From: Phocaeicola intestinalis
GTDB lineage: Bacteria > Bacteroidota > Bacteroidia > Bacteroidales > Bacteroidaceae
NCBI RefSeq assembly: GCF_014837065.1
Contig: NZ_JACSPP010000040.1
Location: 1-35,094, forward strand
Length of the DNA: 35,094 nucleotides
Direction: 5' to 3'
Part shown: positions 1 to 7,995 of the stretch, in pieces
How positions within the stretch are numbered: position 1 is the first letter of the stretch
Layout: each line of letters starts with the position of its first letter
Position numbers and translations under genes: made by a program
The notes under the pieces: model-generated
Databases searched by the model: none
Told to the model about the DNA's origin: nothing
The model's input: the letters and a program-made list of their open reading frames with translations, nothing else

Positions 1-20
1 GTCGACAACTGCATTTCCAT
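1..20 (-). CDS. 5' end of a truncated gene at the window edge (possible integrase)
   Basis: Reading leftwards, an ATG at 18-20 opens a frame MEMQLS that runs off the window. A TATCTTTA box (25-32, minus strand) resembles the Bacteroidota -7 element with one mismatch. It lies immediately downstream of the tandem-HTH gene on the same strand. In Bacteroidota integrated elements this position is often held by a tyrosine recombinase, so that is the guess, but six codons cannot show it. Only the start codon and frame are seen. Confidence 0.25.
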
Positions 21-58
21 GCCGTAAAGATACAACTTTTAAACGAATTATTCGCATT

Positions 59-1495
59 TCACTTACTTTTGACTATACTTGGTATCTTGTGGCGGGAAAC
101 CAAAGTTCTTCTGGCTGCAGTGGACAGACCATAAAGCTCTTCAATCTGTTCTCCTGTAATCCATTCGATAGAATCTCCTTCAACAGATTCTGAAACAGGG
201 ACACGATGTCCAAATAACTCTTCCACAGCTTTTAACTCGTAGAAGTTTATGTGCTTGATAGTTATTCTCGGAACTTTGGCTTGCCTTGTTCTACCATGTA
301 CATGATGAACTGTTATCTTGAACCGTTCGGCAATCTTCTGTGCAGTTATATAGTCTTCAGGAACATCGAACTTTTCCGGATCACGGTTGAACAACTGTTC
401 CACGGCATTTGCATTAAAGTAGTTTCGATGTTTGATGAATAGCTTTTCCAGTTTCCCTTCACGGGTTTTCGCTTGGGCAGCTTTCTCTGTAATACCATAT
501 TGTTCAGCAATCTGTTTGATTGAGATATAGCCGTCAGGAACCTTATCGGTCTTCTTCTGTTTTTTTCTTTTCTCAACTTCTTTGTCAAGAAAGCTTGTAC
601 TCATTCTTTCTTTTATAATCCTGTCAAAGCTATTTCGTTCAACGATTGTCAATCGGCCTTGCTTATGGTTTGGGATATTATAGTTGTGGACATAATAATT
701 GATTTGGTCCTTACTTAATTTGTATTTTTCGTGTATATCCTTATAGGTGTAATAAAGCGGATCAACATTCTCTCTTTCACCTTTGAAGGTATCAATATGC
801 GCACGTGAGTAGTAAACCTTACGTCCTTGTGTGATACGAGGAATATCATTCCTTTGAACGAAAGAAAGCACAGCAGCATGGCTCATACTGAACTTTTCCA
901 TGATTTGATCTATTGTGTAATAGTCATTCATATCCACTTCAGCAATCAGTTCTGCAAAGTGTATATCCACAAGAGCTTTGTCATAGAAGGTGTTTCGCCC
1001 TTGATACACTTTTTTAATGCCATACTTCTCACAACGATTCCATACAGCACGACGGGTAGTATGGAATTTATTTACAATCTGGCTGACTGTGTAATATTCC
1101 CGTTTCTTATGAATCTTGCCTGTTCGTGTCTGATATTCTTTTGCCCGATCGAACAAACCGTCAATATCTTTCCGTCTGATAAGAGTCTTTCCTTTCATCT
1201 GAACGGCTTTTATAAGCCCACTGGCAAGTTCTCTGTAGACCGAAGATTTTCCGATGCCCAGATAAGCGGCAGCCTCTCTCGGAGTAAGGAATCTCTTTTG
1301 TTCGAGAACAGATTTCTGGGAGGAAACTTCAGCAGGCACATCCTGAGGATTTGATTCAAGATAGTCTGAAATTTCCTTCTCTCGCATCTTTCTTTTGTAG
1401 TCTTTGCCATTACACTGACGTGAGCAATACTGAGTAGCCAATGTATGTGCAATAAAGAGCTTTCCGCAGTACTTACATCGTTTCTGTATCTCCAT
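59..1495 (-). CDS. zinc-ribbon protein with about seven tandem winged-HTH (MerR/excisionase-like) units
   Basis: A DNA-binding protein of 478 aa. The N-terminus has a zinc-ribbon-like C-X2-C...C-X3-C pattern (CKYC, then YCSRQC). After a charged linker come repeated 50-60-residue units, each starting with a (Y/F/W)-(I/L/Y)-(T/S) and a helix-turn-helix such as TPREAAAYLGIGKSSVYREL, followed by a short wing containing QGR or IKH and an aromatic. I count six full units and a shorter seventh at the C-terminus. The first unit looks most like a classical excisionase/MerR HTH. The start is placed at ATG 1493-1495 because the longer frame begins at a TTG inside a repeat array. No family name for the whole architecture is recognised. 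Position between a likely attachment site (mnmE 3' end) and the window edge suggests an element-encoded excision factor or regulator; this is inference. Confidence 0.8.
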   Translation of the reverse strand: MEIQKRCKYCGKLFIAHTLATQYCSRQCNGKDYKRKMREKEISDYLESNPQDVPAEVSSQKSVLEQKRFLTPREAAAYLGIGKSSVYRELASGLIKAVQMKGKTLIRRKDIDGLFDRAKEYQTRTGKIHKKREYYTVSQIVNKFHTTRRAVWNRCEKYGIKKVYQGRNTFYDKALVDIHFAELIAEVDMNDYYTIDQIMEKFSMSHAAVLSFVQRNDIPRITQGRKVYYSRAHIDTFKGERENVDPLYYTYKDIHEKYKLSKDQINYYVHNYNIPNHKQGRLTIVERNSFDRIIKERMSTSFLDKEVEKRKKQKKTDKVPDGYISIKQIAEQYGITEKAAQAKTREGKLEKLFIKHRNYFNANAVEQLFNRDPEKFDVPEDYITAQKIAERFKITVHHVHGRTRQAKVPRITIKHINFYELKAVEELFGHRVPVSESVEGDSIEWITGEQIEELYGLSTAARRTLVSRHKIPSIVKSK

Positions 1496-1540
1496 TGCCG
1501 TTTCTGATATTTGTGATAATTTCGCCAACGAAGTCACCCA

Positions 1541-1650
1541 AAAGTGTCCCAAGGTGTCCCACCACGTCCCAGGGTGTCCCAGCTTGTGCTCTCAATGTCA
1601 TTTGGGCATTTTCCCAGGGTGTCCCAAGGAAGTGACTTCAATGTCATTTA
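1541..1650. repeat. 10-bp-period GGGACAC direct repeats in the leader of the tandem-HTH gene
   Basis: On the minus strand four units GGGACACCCT, GGGACGTGGT, GGGACACCTT and GGGACACTTT follow each other with an exact 10-bp period (1580 to 1541). A distal copy of the first unit plus a GGGA half-unit lies at 1625-1606. A second motif, CAATGTCATTT, occurs at 1593-1603 and 1639-1649, so the segment is also a roughly 45-bp double repeat. It falls between the promoter at 1698-1729 and the ATG at 1495. It may be an operator for the HTH protein or arm-type recombinase sites. Confidence 0.7.
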
Positions 1651-1697
1651 GTCGTAATCGCACCGCTTTTAAATTCCATCGCGGTTCAAATACGGTA

Positions 1698-1729
1698 CAA
1701 AAATAGTCGCAATAATTTGAAACAACAAA
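1698..1729 (-). promoter_or_regulatory. promoter of the tandem-HTH gene
   Basis: A -33 TTTG (1726-1729) and a -7 TATTTTTG (1698-1705) are separated by 20 bp, an excellent match to the Bacteroidota primary sigma consensus. Transcription would start near 1690 and give a leader of about 195 nt that carries the GGGACAC array. Confidence 0.65.
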
Positions 1730-1746
1730 AAGCTACTCGGAAGTGT

Positions 1747-1778
1747 TAAAAATAAAAGTCCCTCAAAATGAGGGACTT
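1747..1778 (-). terminator. intrinsic terminator of the mnmE operon
   Basis: A perfect 10-bp stem (AAGTCCCTCA / TGAGGGACTT, 1756-1778) with a 3-nt loop is followed on the minus strand by a T-rich tract (1747-1755). It lies 43 bp past the mnmE stop and before the next promoter. Confidence 0.85.
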
Positions 1779-1820
1779 ATTATAAGTTATTTGAAGATGT
1801 TTTGAGTTGTTTAGAGTACT

Positions 1821-3197
1821 TTATTTACCGATGCAAAAATGCTCAAAAATACTTCCAAGCACTTCATCTGTCGTTACATCTCCTACAATATCACTCAGAT
1901 GAAAGATGCATTCGCGCAAGTCTTGCGAGATGAAATCGCCGGAGAGGTTTGTGGACAATCCTTCTTGCACGCGCCGGATAGCCGCAAGGGCATGGATGAG
2001 GGCTTCATAGTGGCGGGCATTCGTTACGATGACATCGCCGGTCTGGATGTCTGGAAGAGCGGCAAGTTCCACCAGCTTTTCTTGCAGGGCGATGATGTTT
2101 TGTCCTTTCTTGGCGGATATCTCAATGACTGTTCCTTGCGGCGAGAGGAAAGTGGGAGTGTCCGCTAAGTCACATTTGTTAAGGGCTACGATGACTTGTT
2201 TGCCTTCAAGGCGGCCGGCCACTTGCCGGTAGAATGCTTGAAAGGCTGATTCTCCTTGTGATTTGTCACATACGAGAATTACGATTTGTGCCCGGTCAAT
2301 GGCTTGGAAGCTGCGCTCAATGCCTAATGCTTCTATCGTGTCTTGGGTCTGGCGGATGCCGGCCGTATCGATGAAACGGAAAGTGATTCCGTTTAAGCTT
2401 ATCGTATCTTCAATAATGTCACGCGTGGTGCCGTGGATGTCACTTACTATGGCGCGTTCTTCTTTTACCAAGGCATTAAGCAATGTAGACTTGCCGGCAT
2501 TGGTCTCGCCTATGATGGCTACAGGAATGCCATTCTTGATTGCGTTGCCCGCATGAAAAGAGTTTGCCAAATGAGAGATGAGCTGTTCTATCTGTGCGGC
2601 CAGAGCCTGCAATTCTGTACGGTCGGCAAATTCCAGTTCCTCATGGTCGGAGAAATCCAGCTCCAGCTCCATAAGCGAAGTGAGGTGAAGGAGCTGGTTG
2701 CGCAGCTTTGCCAGTTCTCGGCTGAAACCTCCGCGCATCTGATTCATGGCCAGGCGATGGGTAGCTTCAGACGTAGAGGCGATAAGGTCTGCTACTGCCT
2801 CCGCCTGGCTCAAATCCATTTTCCCATTCAGGAAGGCGCGCTGGGTATATTCGCCGGGCATTGCCGTACGGCATCCTTGCCCGATGAGCAAATGCATCAC
2901 TTGCTGGAGGATATACGCCGAGCCATGGCACGAAATTTCGGTGGCATCTTCGCCCGTATAGGAATGGGGGGCACGGAAGACAGAGACCAGCACTTCGTCG
3001 ATAATTTCTCCTTTGCTGTTTTTGATATGCCCGAAGGCAAGGGTGTAGGGCTTGCGCTCCGTCAGAGGGACGGTTGAGCCTATGGGGGTGAAAATACGGC
3101 CGGTTAATGTCACGGCATCGGGACCGGACACGCGAACGATGCCTATCGCTCCTCCTTGGGCAGTGGCTATGGCACAAATGGTATCTTGTTGGTTCAT
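1821..3197 (-). CDS. mnmE: tRNA uridine-5-carboxymethylaminomethyl(34) synthesis GTPase MnmE
   Basis: With MnmG, MnmE modifies the wobble uridine of certain tRNAs. At 458 aa it is normal family length. The N-terminal formyl-THF-binding domain is followed by an inserted G domain: P-loop GETNAGKST (230-238), TTRD (257-260), DTAG (277-280) and NKCD (340-343). The C-terminal CIGK (455-458) carries the conserved catalytic cysteine. The ATG overlaps the stop of the upstream sulfoxide reductase gene by four bases (ATGA), so the two are probably translationally coupled. It is the last gene of a three-gene operon ending at the hairpin at 1747-1778. The 3' end of this gene is a known integration site for genomic islands elsewhere (for example SGI1 at trmE/thdF). 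Confidence 0.98.
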   Translation of the reverse strand: MNQQDTICAIATAQGGAIGIVRVSGPDAVTLTGRIFTPIGSTVPLTERKPYTLAFGHIKNSKGEIIDEVLVSVFRAPHSYTGEDATEISCHGSAYILQQVMHLLIGQGCRTAMPGEYTQRAFLNGKMDLSQAEAVADLIASTSEATHRLAMNQMRGGFSRELAKLRNQLLHLTSLMELELDFSDHEELEFADRTELQALAAQIEQLISHLANSFHAGNAIKNGIPVAIIGETNAGKSTLLNALVKEERAIVSDIHGTTRDIIEDTISLNGITFRFIDTAGIRQTQDTIEALGIERSFQAIDRAQIVILVCDKSQGESAFQAFYRQVAGRLEGKQVIVALNKCDLADTPTFLSPQGTVIEISAKKGQNIIALQEKLVELAALPDIQTGDVIVTNARHYEALIHALAAIRRVQEGLSTNLSGDFISQDLRECIFHLSDIVGDVTTDEVLGSIFEHFCIGK

Positions 3198-3700
3198 ATG
3201 GATGGTTTGCTGTTATTATATATGGTGTCGGCAAGTATCCGGACCGCTTGTTCAAGGTACAGCTTATCGGTTTCATCGAAAGCCGCCGGAAGGTCTGAAT
3301 CGATGTCGAGCACGCCTTTTACTTCGCCTTGGACAATAAGAGGCACTACGATTTCCGAACGCGAGAGCGAACTGCAGGCAATGTGTCCGGGAAATTGTTC
3401 CACGTCGGGCACAACCAATGTCTGCATCCGTTCCCAGGCGGTTCCGCACACGCCCCGTCCTTTCTTGATGCGATAGCACGCCACGCTTCCTTGGAAAGGC
3501 CCTAATACGAGTTCATCGTTTTCCGCTAAATAAAATCCTACCCAAAAGAAGCCGAAAGCTTCTTTTAGGGCGGCGCATGTATTGGCGAGTACGCTTATTT
3601 CATGTGTTTCACCCTCGATAAGGGGGGCAAACTGGCGGAGAAACGTTTTGTAGCGTTCCGCTTTGTCTGTAATGTGGTCTTGTTTGAAATTAGCTTCCAT
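3194..3700 (-). CDS. msrC: free methionine-(R)-sulfoxide reductase (GAF-domain fRMsr)
   Basis: A 168-aa single GAF domain that reduces free L-methionine-R-sulfoxide. The three conserved cysteines of the family are present: C75 (GSVAC), C85 (GRGVCGTA) and C109 (FPGHIAC). The SRSEIVVPL and GVLDIDSD signatures follow, as in E. coli YebR/MsrC. It starts 18 bp after the nucleoside phosphorylase stop and overlaps the mnmE start by four bases, so all three are likely co-transcribed. Cytosolic; no signal peptide. Assignment to fRMsr rather than a generic sensory GAF protein rests on the three cysteines. Confidence 0.93.
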   Translation of the reverse strand: MEANFKQDHITDKAERYKTFLRQFAPLIEGETHEISVLANTCAALKEAFGFFWVGFYLAENDELVLGPFQGSVACYRIKKGRGVCGTAWERMQTLVVPDVEQFPGHIACSSLSRSEIVVPLIVQGEVKGVLDIDSDLPAAFDETDKLYLEQAVRILADTIYNNSKPSI

Positions 3701-3718
3701 TGTAATTAAGGATAAAAA

Positions 3719-4603
3719 TCAAATCCGTTCAAGCACGACACGGATAAGGTCGTCTATTTGGTTCTTGTAACCCGTATTGGCTTCTTGCTTTACGCGGTTG
3801 GCTATGACCATGCATACCGTTGTGGCTTTGTGCCCAAGCAAAAGGGAGAGTCCGGCTATGGCGGAACTTTCCATTTCGTAGTTGGTAATATGCTGTCCTT
3901 TGTACTCGAAACTCTCTATTTTCTCGTTCTGGCGGGGGTCGGCAAGAGGGATGCGCAAGCGTCTGCCTTGAGGGCCGAAAAATCCGCCGCATGCCACGGT
4001 GATTCCTCTTACCATATCGTTTCTTGCGATGCGTTCCACTAATTCGTGATTGGCATGCACGGCGTATGGAGTGGGGGAGCAGAGGTTTCCTGTCCATCCC
4101 AGGTGGTTTAGCAAGGCGCGTTCCAGAGGAAGGTCGCTTACGGCATTCCGCCCCTCGTAAAAGTTGAGCAGCCCATCGAAGCCGATGGAGATTTCCGAGC
4201 AGATAAAGGTACCTGCGGGCGTATAGGGCTGAAGCCCTCCGCACGTGCCGATACGTACCAGTTCCAGTTGGCGCAAGCTGTCTTTCTCTTCACGTGTCCC
4301 GAAGTCGATGTTGGCAAGTGCGTCCAGTTCGTTGAGCACGATGTCGATGTTGTCGCATCCGATACCCGTAGAGACCACGGTGATACGCTTGCCTTGGTAT
4401 GTTCCGGTGATGGTATGAAACTCGCGGCTCTGGATGTCGCACTCTTTCGTGTCGAAGTGCGAAGCGACCAGGTTCACCCGTCCGGGATCGCCCACCAGTA
4501 TCACCTTGTCGGCAAGCTGTTCGGGACGCACATGGAGATGAAACACCGAACCGTCTTCGTTGATGATGAGTTCGGATGGGGGAAAGTAAGTTTTCGTTTG
4601 CAT
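3719..4603 (-). CDS. nucleoside phosphorylase (uridine/purine nucleoside phosphorylase family)
   Basis: A 294-aa cytosolic enzyme of the PNP/UDP family, which splits nucleosides with phosphate into base and ribose-1-phosphate. Visible signatures: the phosphate-binding VGDPGR near residue 37, STGIGCDN, RIGTCGGLQP (family GT-G-Q motif), and NYEMESSAI near the C-terminus (ribose-binding EMES). Substrate choice between uridine and purine nucleosides cannot be decided with certainty from motifs; uridine-type is likelier. It is the first gene of the operon with msrC and mnmE and is separated from floA by a palindromic repeat. From memory, the Bacteroides thetaiotaomicron neighbour of mnmE (BT_4554) is a phosphorylase reported to cleave the antiviral brivudine; orthology here is inferred from family and neighbourhood. 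Confidence 0.9.
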   Translation of the reverse strand: MQTKTYFPPSELIINEDGSVFHLHVRPEQLADKVILVGDPGRVNLVASHFDTKECDIQSREFHTITGTYQGKRITVVSTGIGCDNIDIVLNELDALANIDFGTREEKDSLRQLELVRIGTCGGLQPYTPAGTFICSEISIGFDGLLNFYEGRNAVSDLPLERALLNHLGWTGNLCSPTPYAVHANHELVERIARNDMVRGITVACGGFFGPQGRRLRIPLADPRQNEKIESFEYKGQHITNYEMESSAIAGLSLLLGHKATTVCMVIANRVKQEANTGYKNQIDDLIRVVLERI

Positions 4604-4618
4604 AGTAGTCGTGTTTTT

Positions 4619-4704
4619 TTACCACAGATTACACAGATTTTTCTTTCGCGTTTTTGCGTCTCTGCGTTCCATTTATCAATTGAAAATCTGTGTAATCTGT
4701 GGTG
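4619..4704. repeat. nested intergenic palindrome
   Basis: The arms ACCACAGATTACACAGATTT and its near-perfect inverse bracket a second repeat type inside (4642-4671; minus strand AACGCAGAGACGCAAAAACG). It occupies almost the whole gap between floA and the nucleoside phosphorylase gene. It could form a stable stem-loop, so it may also attenuate read-through. Confidence 0.8.
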
Positions 4705-4717
4705 AGAATGTGAGATT

Positions 4718-5719
4718 CTATTTTCCTATCGGCTCGCCTCCCGCGGGATGCTGGTCGGGCTGGGCAATGCTGTTCCGCATGTCGGTATCCGCCTGGATGT
4801 TCTTCATGCGGTAATAGTCCATGATGCCGAGGTTCCCGCTCCGGAAAGCGTCTGCCATGGCCTTGGGCACTTCGGCTTCTGCCTGAATCACGTTGGCACG
4901 GGCTTCTTCCGCCTTGGCTTTCATTTCTTGCTCCAGCGCGACCGCCATGGCACGCCGTTCTTCCGCTTTGGCCTGGGCGATGTTCTTGTCGGCGTTTGCC
5001 TGGTCCATTTGGAGGGCAGCCCCGATGTTCCGGCCTATATCGATGTCGGCTATATCAATAGAGAGGATTTCAAAAGCGGTACCGGCGTCCAGCCCTTTGC
5101 GGAGCACGAGCTTCGAGATAGAGTCGGGGTTTTCCAGCACCGACTTATGATTCTCGGACGAGCCGATGCTCGATACGATGCCTTCGCCTACGCGTGCCAA
5201 GACGGTATCTTCGCCTGCGCCTCCCACCAGCTGGCGGATGTTGGCGCGCACCGTTACGCGGGCTTTGGCGATGAGCTGGATGCCGTCTTTTGCCACGGCG
5301 GTCACAGGAGGCGTGTCAATCACCTTCGGGTTGACCGACATCTGTACCGCCTCGAACACGTCACGTCCGGCAAGGTCGATGCCCGTTGCCATCTGGAAGG
5401 AAAGCTCGATGTTGGCTTTCGACGCCGATACCAGCGCGTGCACCACTTTCTCCACGTGTCCGCCTGCCATGTAGTGGGCTTCCAGCTCGTCACGGGTGAT
5501 GGTGTTCAGCCCCGCCTTGTGGGCTTCTATCATGGCGGGCACGATGACATGGGGAGGCACGTTGCGGATGCGCATCAGGAAAAGCTGTACCAATGATACG
5601 CGTACGCCCGATACCTTGGCGGATAGCCAAAGGAAGAAGGGAACGTAATGGAAGAATACCGCCAAAATGATGACAATTCCGATTACAGTAATAATTTGCA
5701 AATAGAGAGGAGGAACCAT
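4718..5719 (-). CDS. floA: flotillin-like protein FloA (SPFH family, UPF0365)
   Basis: A 333-aa membrane scaffold protein. A single N-terminal hydrophobic segment (about residues 6-31) is followed by the SPFH core and a C-terminal Ala/Glu-rich helical region ([18 protein letters not shown]...) typical of flotillins. FloA proteins form membrane foci and organise functional microdomains in other bacteria. The end (residues about 310-333) is Pro/Gly-rich. It lies 26 bp downstream of nfeD, the usual partner gene, so it belongs to the TPR-nfeD-floA operon. The ATG at 5717-5719 is preceded by GAGG-poor sequence, as is common here. Confidence 0.95.
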   Translation of the reverse strand: MVPPLYLQIITVIGIVIILAVFFHYVPFFLWLSAKVSGVRVSLVQLFLMRIRNVPPHVIVPAMIEAHKAGLNTITRDELEAHYMAGGHVEKVVHALVSASKANIELSFQMATGIDLAGRDVFEAVQMSVNPKVIDTPPVTAVAKDGIQLIAKARVTVRANIRQLVGGAGEDTVLARVGEGIVSSIGSSENHKSVLENPDSISKLVLRKGLDAGTAFEILSIDIADIDIGRNIGAALQMDQANADKNIAQAKAEERRAMAVALEQEMKAKAEEARANVIQAEAEVPKAMADAFRSGNLGIMDYYRMKNIQADTDMRNSIAQPDQHPAGGEPIGK

Positions 5720-5745
5720 AGTGTATTTATTTTAAAGTGAATAAA

Positions 5746-6216
5746 TCAGTTTCCGGCACGTTTTACGTATACCGTGTTATTATCGATGCGGGTCACTTCG
5801 ATAGGAGTGCCTTCATCAATGAAACCGTCGGCGGATTGCACTTCGATGAGATGTCCGTTGATGTCAGCGTTCCCTATCAGCGTGAGGCGTGTGGTGGATA
5901 TGCCACAATCGCCCGCCTTTATCTGAATGTCTCTTAATGGGTTGTGCTGATAATTGAGTTCTTTCTTCAAGGAGAGCCGGTCAACCGTTTTCGAGCGCAT
6001 CACCCATACGGTGATGCCGATGATGCCGAGAACCACGATGCCCAGCGTGACGAATCCCGCTTGCATACCCATGTCGCTGAAGGCATAATAAATGGCATAG
6101 AGCAGGCTGCATGCCGACGCGATGCCTGCAAGGGTAATGCCCGGCACGAGGAACACTTCGATAAGGAAGAGTATCAGTCCTGCCACGATAAGCGCGATGA
6201 TGATAAGTATTTCCAT
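5746..6216 (-). CDS. NfeD-like membrane protein
   Basis: A 156-aa protein with three hydrophobic segments in the first 75 residues (IIIALIVAGLILFLIEVFLV; GIASACSLLYAIYYAF; FVTLGIVVLGIIGITVWVM) and a C-terminal soluble OB-fold-like part (GDCGISTTRLTLIGNADING...EGTPIEVTRIDNNTVYV). This is the short NfeD form without the serine protease domain. NfeD genes are classically paired with SPFH genes, as here. It starts 2 bp after the stop of the TPR protein gene and ends 26 bp before floA, indicating one transcript. Confidence 0.92.
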   Translation of the reverse strand: MEILIIIALIVAGLILFLIEVFLVPGITLAGIASACSLLYAIYYAFSDMGMQAGFVTLGIVVLGIIGITVWVMRSKTVDRLSLKKELNYQHNPLRDIQIKAGDCGISTTRLTLIGNADINGHLIEVQSADGFIDEGTPIEVTRIDNNTVYVKRAGN

Positions 6217-6218
6217 AA

Positions 6219-7637
6219 TTATTTTGATTTACTTAATTCTGTATTCCGTATCTTCTTCTCAAGAACCGTAATTTCATCCCGCAAAGTTTTCACGCGCTGC
6301 TCTTTGTCTAAGATACCTGGGGCAAGCTGCTCTTTTCCCGTCCGGTTGCTTTCGCGGTATGCCGTACGCAGGTTCTCCAGCGAAGTCTGAAGATCGGTCA
6401 GGTCTTTTTCTTTCTGAAGATATGATTGAAATTGCTCGCGTGCCTCTTTCGAAACGAAGTCGGAAAGACGGTGATAGATGACATTGTCATCCACTACAAA
6501 GCGAAAATCACCTTTCTTTTTCTTTGTGTCTTCGGCATACATTACTTGTGCCAGACGTTGTTTGGCGCTCCGCACTACATTGTCGCTGGTCTGTGTCTTC
6601 TTTATATCCTTCAAGCTGGCAAGGGCAATGATGTCTTTGGGGTCGGATGCTTCATAGTCGTACACTTCTTTCGATTCGTTAGGAACAAACACATAGACGC
6701 ATACCTTACCTTCGGGCTGGTAGCGGTCGGAGGCGAACCAACCGAGGCGGTTCACTTCGTCGATGGCATACATATAGTCATTCGCCGGCGAGTTGAACGG
6801 CATGCCGATGTTATCGGGGCGCAGGTACGTGTTGTCGTCCGAGTCGTAGCGTGTGATGAAAATGTCGTAGCCACCCAGGCTTTCTTCGTCCTCTGCTGCA
6901 TAATAAAGGGTGATGCCGTCCGAATCGAGGAACGGGAAATTCTGACTGTATCCGCTTTTGTTTATCCCTTGCAAGGGCTGAGGGGCACTCCAGCGGTCAA
7001 TAAGTTTCATGCGTGAATAGAGGTGGAATTTTCCTTCCTCGTCGGTTTGCGGAAAGAGGGTCTTGTCTCCCCATTCATTGGTATAGATGGCACCCTCTCC
7101 GTTATCGGTCATTTCAATGTTTCCCGAAGCTTTGCTCAGTTTATAGGCAGAAAGAAACGAGGTTTTATCCACAACAAAACTATCTATTACGGTCACCCGT
7201 CCCGTACCACGTAGCATACGCGCTGCTAACCGGCATTTCGAGAGTATCCGTTCAGCTTCTTCTGTATCTTGTTTTTTCTTTTCCAGCCACATGATGTGCT
7301 CTTCCAGGTTCTCTACCGCGTCATCAAAGCGATATTGGGTATAGTAGAGTTTGCCTAAATAGAGGTAGGCGTTAATCACTTTCCGGGCTGCGCTTTTCTC
7401 AAGATAGGGTTGTGATTCCGCCAATTCTCCGGTTTCGAAGCAACATGCCCCGTACCAAAAATTGTAATTGGCATTCGAAGGGGCACGTTTCACCAGTTTC
7501 TCGAATACGGGTTTGGCTTCGGCAAACTTGCCTTCATTAAACCATTCTTTTGCCTGGTTCAAAGTTTGGGCGTGCACCGTCCCTCCGCACGTCAGGGCAA
7601 GGAGCAGGGCGGCAAGCATATGTTTTTTTCTGTTCAT
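6219..7637 (-). CDS. exported TPR and PD40-type beta-propeller protein with C-terminal coiled coil
   Basis: 472 aa from ATG 7635-7637. The start is chosen because it gives a clear signal peptide (MNRKKHMLAALLLALTCGG, cleavage after VHA). Residues about 25-160 form TPR repeats (AKEWFNEGKFAEAKPVFEKL; YLYLGKLYYTQYRFDDAVENL). The middle has PD40/WD40-like strands (LYYAAEDEESLGGYDIFITR; LGWFASDR). The last 70 residues are a predicted coiled coil. The layout resembles periplasmic OmpA/PD40 proteins of Bacteroidota but lacks the OmpA peptidoglycan-binding domain. First gene of the nfeD-floA operon; it may be an envelope partner of the NfeD/FloA assembly, which is inference. The longer upstream frame overlaps a promoter and a repeat. 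Confidence 0.85.
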   Translation of the reverse strand: MNRKKHMLAALLLALTCGGTVHAQTLNQAKEWFNEGKFAEAKPVFEKLVKRAPSNANYNFWYGACCFETGELAESQPYLEKSAARKVINAYLYLGKLYYTQYRFDDAVENLEEHIMWLEKKKQDTEEAERILSKCRLAARMLRGTGRVTVIDSFVVDKTSFLSAYKLSKASGNIEMTDNGEGAIYTNEWGDKTLFPQTDEEGKFHLYSRMKLIDRWSAPQPLQGINKSGYSQNFPFLDSDGITLYYAAEDEESLGGYDIFITRYDSDDNTYLRPDNIGMPFNSPANDYMYAIDEVNRLGWFASDRYQPEGKVCVYVFVPNESKEVYDYEASDPKDIIALASLKDIKKTQTSDNVVRSAKQRLAQVMYAEDTKKKKGDFRFVVDDNVIYHRLSDFVSKEAREQFQSYLQKEKDLTDLQTSLENLRTAYRESNRTGKEQLAPGILDKEQRVKTLRDEITVLEKKIRNTELSKSK

Positions 7638-7660
7638 GTGTATTCTTCGTGTTGTTTTCT

Positions 7661-7668
7661 CAAAAGTA
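7661..7668 (-). promoter_or_regulatory. -7 box for the TPR-nfeD-floA operon
   Basis: TACTTTTG on the minus strand matches TAnnTTTG and lies 24 bp upstream of the chosen ATG at 7637. No clear TTTG -33 element is seen at the right distance. Confidence 0.45.
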
Positions 7669-7750
7669 CAAACTTTCTTTGAAATTCGAAGCATATTTTC
7701 CATTTCTTTTTTTAGAGTCGCTAAATTGATGTACTTTTGTGCCCGGATTT

Positions 7751-7977
7751 GAACACAGAGGCGCAGAGGCACGGAGATTTTATTTGCGGTTTTACCATAA
7801 AATAATTTGAATATCCGCAAACATCCCATGTAGGGGCGTATCGCATACGCCCTGAAGACATCCACGTGGATTAGTTGACGTATTCGGGCGTATGCGATAC
7901 GCCCCTACATGGCAATTGGGTGAAATGCGGATATTCAAAAATAAAATATCCCTCTGTGTCTCCGTGCCTCTGTGTTC
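7751..7977. repeat. large two-layer intergenic palindrome upstream of ttcA
   Basis: Outer arms: AACACAGAGGCGCAGAGGCA at 7752 and its inverse ending at 7977. Inner arms: TTGAATATCCGCAAA...CCATGTA plus GGGGCGTATCGCATACGCCC (7834-7853) against the inverse at 7889-7908. The whole 227 bp is an imperfect inverted repeat with a short asymmetric centre. It fills the gap between the divergent TPR operon and ttcA and has no coding capacity. Confidence 0.85.
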
Positions 7978-7995
7978 ACAAAGAATGAAAAAAAC

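Noticed and set aside
1..6. SalI site GTCGAC at the first base suggesting a cloned fragment
   Set aside because: A six-base site at the edge can occur by chance, and no vector sequence is visible.
1496..1552. N-terminal extension of the tandem-HTH protein
   Set aside because: It would start at a TTG inside the 10-bp repeat array; the ATG at 1495 directly precedes the zinc-ribbon sequence.
4748..5596. Long plus-strand open frame opposite floA
   Set aside because: It is the shadow of floA, which has clear SPFH features; the opposite frame shows no domain and a composition typical of antisense frames.
7638..7865. N-terminal extension of the TPR protein
   Set aside because: It runs through a -7 box and into the palindrome and would bury the clear signal peptide.
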